From: Glandiceps talaboti
Taxonomy: Eukaryota; Hemichordata; Enteropneusta; Spengelidae
Length of the DNA: 64,000 nt
Direction of reading: 5' to 3'
Assembly: GCF_964340395.1 (NCBI RefSeq)
Contig: NC_135567.1
Span: 6,465,899-6,529,898 of the forward strand
Shown here piece by piece: positions 59,524 through 64,000 of the stretch. A program made the position numbers and the translations under genes. Every line of letters begins with the position of its first letter. Within the stretch, counting starts at the first letter, position 1. The notes under the pieces are model-generated. The model searched no databases and was not told where the DNA came from. It saw only the letters and a program-made list of their open reading frames with translations.

Positions 59524-61303
59524 ACAACTGCCTCAACAAGTGATACTAGCAAATAACCAATGCTTTTCGTGGTTCTGATAACAGATGATTTCTTAGGTGA
59601 AATCATGTATCATAAAATTTTTGAACTTTCTTGCTAGGCTCATGTGTGTAAAACTGCCAACCTTTAGCCAATATTGACAAAATAGTCAAACACTTTGAAA
59701 CATGACAGTCTACATTGTATATTTAAAGGTCAAATCAATTCAAATGAGTAACATTCATGGTGCAGTATCAATATATACATAACAAAAATGAATGTCACAT
59801 ATAATGAATGTCACATTTGATGCTAAATTTGTGTACACATTGATTCTGAAAAAGAACGCCAGTGAAAAAATAAGAACAACTCTTAGTACTATAGTGACTG
59901 TGGTCACACTTTACTTTTCACAAAGTCTACTTCTTGAGCACTAAACAATGCCTACAGTTCATTTGAGCAAATAAAATGCCTCTCTTTTGAAGATGTGTAA
60001 TGGCCTAGGTTATTAATAAATTGAGACCATATGGAACTACAATTTTGCACAATGAACATCAAGTTCAATTTAACTGAATAGTTAATTTATCCTGTTTGTA
60101 ACAATTGTAACCAAACTATGAAAACGTGAATTCACATTGGCTAAAAACGTTTCTAAATTGTGCCTTTACAGAAAAGAAAAATATCTAAGAAAGATTTGGC
60201 AATGTTCATGCACCTTATGGTGTGAACCATGACCTGGTCACAGACTACATGTATGTTAAGTAACATCAATTCATATGTCTTGAGTAGCATTCGAAATGTA
60301 TCGTTGATAGCAATGAATGTCATATAAAACAGTCAAGTGAGTATAACTGCTAATATTTGTAATCTAAGATCATAAGGAGAAAACCTGGCTCACAACTCCT
60401 ATTTTATAATGTATATGACTTTAGTTGCTGTTCATTTTAGTGCTCTGTACATATGTGTGATGTCCTGTGTAAAAATATCGGTTTTTAATGGAGTTGATTT
60501 GTGTAGTCGATATAATTTAAATGTCTTAAAATTATTTGATATAGTTGTGTCTAATTAGTTACTAGGTACCTTTGAAATGTATAGATGGACAAGAATCGCA
60601 CGTCTGATTATTTCGGAGAATTAAAATACATATAGTTCAATTATAAAAATTGGTGCAGATCATCTTGCAATTTTTTAATACAATTTAATATTAGTGGCAG
60701 TACAATCTATTCATATCATGATGAAACAATAAGTGCTTAGTAAGATTTGCTTTTATAGAAATGTATCTTCCATTTTTTTAAACGTTAATATCATTAAAAA
60801 TGAACCAGTGGGATTTAAAACTGTTTGAATTGTATCAGCCTGTGTGTGTCATCGGATGAGAATGGGGTTTTGTTATACAGTGCATATATGGAGAGAGTAA
60901 ATGTGAGGTTGTGAAATTTCTACTCAAGAGTCCATAAAGAAATCGCTGCCGAGACATTTTTTGATTGCGTAGTAATTTCCATTTGAAAAAAAAATAATAT
61001 TTGGGAACCTTGGTCATCTATTGCATATGTTAAAATAATGTCGTTGGGGAAAACTTCGTTGGCATGTTTTCAATATGTTGCCATTATTATTAGATGCATC
61101 TTGTACTACACATACAAAAAGGTCTCACTGGTATGATTATAATACTGGTACATCTCTAATAAGCTGATTTTAAGACAGCTCTGTGCATTGATATCACCGA
61201 CAGACTTCTATAACACAAGTGTCTGTCCGAAGTTTGTGCTTCTTGTAGATATTTGAAACTGAGATTGTATTTACTCAAAGTATATAAAGGAGCTTTCAGT
61301 TTT
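59524..61303. other. No recognisable feature
   Basis: AT-rich sequence 3' of the Ginger-like remnant. No right-hand TIR, exon, RNA gene or tandem array is recognised. Confidence 0.5.
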
Positions 61304-61307
61304 ATAT

Positions 61308-61475
61308 GATCCCCCCCCCCCCCCCAACTCAATTTATTGGTCAAAGAAGGGAGGTCATCACTTTTACAAAGTGGATCAAGGGGGATTGCCTGAAGGTGAT
61401 GATGATGATGATGATAATGGTGGTGGTGGTGGTGGTGGTGGTGGTGGTGGTGGTGACAACGATGAAGATGACGAC

Positions 61476-61508
<33 letters not shown>

Positions 61509-61561
61509 AATGGTGGTGGTGGTGGTGACGACGATGACGACGATGATGATGATGATGATAG
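61308..61561. repeat. Poly-C run and (GAT)n/(GGT)n microsatellite
   Basis: Poly-C at 61308-61325. Alternating (GAT)n and (GGT)n blocks follow at 61396-61561. Poly-Asp/Gly, poly-Met/Val and poly-Ser/Pro frames are low-complexity artefacts. Confidence 0.95.
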
Positions 61562-62127
61562 AGGTGACGTCAGCAAAGTTAATGGTACTAGGGTTGCAGG
61601 TGGTGATGCAGGTGGTAAAAATGGAAGTGATTGTACCACTGCTGATATTACATTTATTCACAGGGGTTGATGATTTATGATGGAAGGTAGTGAGGGTAAT
61701 GAACATATTCAGGAGATGGCTTTCAAGGATTATGATGACAACAAAAGACACGAGTTTATGATATTTTATAATCTTGATATGGTTGCTATTTATTTTTATT
61801 CATATTCTATTGTTTATTGGAATGAAAAGAACTTGTTGTATTGATGATGTAATTTATTATTGATGATATACTACTTATTTATTTATCTCATTGTTTTTGC
61901 AGTTATTTATCCTGTACTGATAGTGTATATTTAGACTTTAGGTATAGCTATTACATATTTTCAGATGTTGTATAATTATAATTTATTTACCGATACATAT
62001 TATAATTTAAGGCTTTATGTATGGAATACATGTCAATGGGGAATTTGAATTCATTATTTACCCATCATTTGAAATCAAAATCCCCAATCGATTGGATTCT
62101 AGGCTAATATGCCCCTAGATGTATGTG
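61562..62127. other. No recognisable feature
   Basis: AT-rich sequence. GGATTCTAGGCTAA near 62093 is shared with 47553. Confidence 0.45.
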
Positions 62128-62163
62128 ATAGTGTGCATAATAAAAATCTATTATGCACACTAT
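62128..62163. other. Perfect 15-bp hairpin, 6-nt loop
   Basis: ATAGTGTGCATAATA (62128-62142), loop AAAATC, then the exact complement TATTATGCACACTAT (62149-62163). Confidence 0.85.
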
Positions 62164-62569
62164 TATAAATTATTTATTTTATTTTCAAGTACACCCTTCT
62201 AATCACAGTTTTTCTAAAGTAACCCTCCAACAGAGGATGAAAATTTCGGAAGTACTAGCCCTCGATTTTCCGCCCTCCGCCCTCCTCCAGATGTTTGAGA
62301 ATGAAGCTTCGTTTTGTGTGTAGATTGAAAATATAACGACCATTCTCTAATAACACACACAACCAATCACAACTCATTTGGAACTGGCGATAGTAGATCG
62401 GACCGGATGTTATTTTACAGGGGGATACAATGTTATGCTGTAAAACATAAATTTTAATCTGGGCCCATTCTAACGCATGCGCATAAACGTTACCCAGATT
62501 CTATTTTACTGTGGACTAAAAAAAACATTACACCAGGAGATTATATATATTATTAATTATTCCTGTACA

Positions 62570-62742
62570 GCTACTAATATCAGAGGTATGTTTATGTATC
62601 TAAGAGTTCACTTTCCACATGTAGCATTAACACCAAAGCTCCACATGCTGGACAAACCCATAGAAGCTCACGCTGTTGCTAAATTTACCACTAGAGGGCG
62701 ACCTGAAGGTCGTAAGTACGATCGAGAAGGAAAGACACTCTA
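62570..62742 (+). pseudogene. Possible fragment of a mobile-element protein
   Basis: The stretch reads YLRVHFPHVALTPKLHMLD. An F-P-x3-(V/I/L)-TPK-(L/M)-H-(M/L)-L-(E/D) motif occurs in uncharacterised, repeat-associated proteins of invertebrates as I recall them. The similarity is limited to about 20 residues, after which the frame runs to a stop at 62743 without further likeness. A chance match is possible. Confidence 0.25.
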
Positions 62743-62743
62743 A

Positions 62744-63164
62744 CTCCAACTCTAACTTGTGAGATTTAATTTGAGAGCTCGGAAATATACAAAAAATAAA
62801 CATCAACGGTCAAATAAATAACGTCTAGTGATAGTAAATACCTTAAATTCTTTACTGTATAATTGTCATTTGTTTAAAATGGCTACAGCTGACAATATTT
62901 AGTAATATAAGTTAACCTCACTCAAATCCAACACTTGCCCCGTACCCTAGGTATCACCCATATCCAACTGCAGTGCAAGGACACAGCAACGACTGTATGT
63001 GTTGCATGATGACACATCGTAATGGCATTTTTCGATTGTTTACATAGTACAATTGTTTCCTGATTGGCTGTTTTGGTGTTGGAATGAACTTTTACATAGT
63101 AAACATTCTCTGAGTGCCAATCTACGTGAATTGGGTCAGCCTTTACTGTGTCTTTGGCACTGCA
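62744..63164. other. No recognisable feature
   Basis: AT-rich sequence. A reverse open frame at 62922-63173 resembles nothing I know. Confidence 0.45.
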
Positions 63165-63777
63165 GTTGACCAAACTTGTACTTATTGAGATATAAATTTT
63201 TGACCAAAATTCACATTTTACACCTACTTTGCATATTACTGTGTGAGATCATTATTTGCTTAATATTTCTTCATCCATACCCCCTCAGATACGTCCAAAT
63301 TAAATTTCAGCCCAATCTGCTGAGTAGTTTCGGAATTAAAGATTTTTGACCAAAAAGTCACGCTAATTTTGCATATTACTGATGGAATCATCTTGTCATG
63401 AACAAATCTAAATTTTTGACCAAAAAAGTCACACTAATTTTGCATATTACTGATGGAATCATCTTGTCATGAACAAATCTAAATTTTTGACCAAAAAAGT
63501 CACACTAATTTTGCATATTACTGATGGAATGATCTTGTCATGAACAAATATAAATTAAGTCACCTCTAAGAATGTTCCCATCATATTTCAGACCAAGCTG
63601 CCCAGTGGGTTTTGGAGTTGAAGTTTTTTTTTTTTACCAAAAATCACATTTTTTTACCCAAAAGGGACATCTCGGTTGCAATCATTTTCATTTGAACAAT
63701 TTCCCAACTAGATATCAGAAGTAACATCACTACCAAATATGAAAGCAATCAGCCCAGCATTTTTTTAATTTAACTTG

Positions 63778-63858
<81 letters not shown>

Positions 63859-63900
63859 TTTGTCATGCCTATAGCACTACTGAATCTTATCAGTTCAATA
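63165..63900 (+). repeat. Family A copy with a ~70-bp internal triplication
   Basis: Has TTTCAGCCCAATCTGCTGAG and the TTTGACCAAAAA blocks. A ~70-bp unit (AAATTTTTGACCAAAA... GGAATCATCTTGTCATGAAC) is repeated about three times over 63340-63550. An (AC)n tract lies at 63779-63857. The right TIR is degraded (CAGTTCAATAAAAATT). Confidence 0.7.
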
Positions 63901-64000
63901 AAAATTACATGAGCACCAAGAATAATTTTTATGTATAGTTCTTTTCTTCAACATTACTTGTAAACATGATATTAAAGGCCATTAACAATATACTTATCGG

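Noticed and set aside
61306-61751. Asp/Gly-, Met/Val- and Ser/Pro-rich frames
   Set aside because: Translations of (GAT)n/(GGT)n in different frames.

Overview
The window looks like AT-rich, non-coding-dominated DNA from a marine-type invertebrate animal. The evidence is spliceosomal introns, long (ACAT)n/(AC)n/(GACA)n microsatellites, many terminal-inverted-repeat (TIR) elements, a CR1/L2-like LINE tail and a Ginger1-like DNA transposon. I cannot name the species from sequence alone. No bacterial-type genes, operons, rRNA, tRNA or CRISPR arrays are visible.

Host gene content is very small. Two minus-strand exons with textbook splice sites (44282-44368 and 5938-6036) encode consecutive ankyrin-repeat segments in matching phase. 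They are probably neighbouring exons of one gene separated by a 38.2-kb intron. Most of the window (6037-44281) would then be intronic.

Inside that intron is a 10.9-kb satellite (17505-28402) of about 641 copies of a 17-bp unit in unbroken register. Because 17 is not a multiple of 3, all three forward frames read the same 17-residue cycle; the huge open frames are an arithmetic consequence, not genes. The left edge of the satellite joins a dispersed repeat ('family D'). A second copy of that repeat at 40133-42700, in opposite orientation, carries only two degenerate copies of the 17-mer at the equivalent place. This looks like the seed from which the array grew.

The rest of the intron and its left flank hold a 2.1-kb hAT-like TIR element (623-2721), repeated copies of a TIR family with internal (AC)n (family A), a family with internal 151-bp tandem units (family B; occupied and empty sites are both present), a 48-bp minisatellite family (C), foldback elements, a 56-bp minisatellite (30512-32397) and a decayed DUF7869-like open reading frame (29546-30265).

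To the right of the ankyrin exon are minisatellites of 20, 71, 48 and 108 bp. The 108-bp array (49016-51035) reappears in inverted orientation at 51926-52850, on the far side of a truncated non-LTR retrotransposon. At 55160-59523 lies a wrecked Ginger1-like transposase gene: an H2C2 zinc finger, an intron, and the first residues of an integrase core. About 52 copies of a 42-bp minisatellite then stand where the DDE core should be, followed by a Ulp1-type protease domain and a damaged PHD-like finger. The last 4 kb hold simple repeats, a perfect hairpin and another family A copy.
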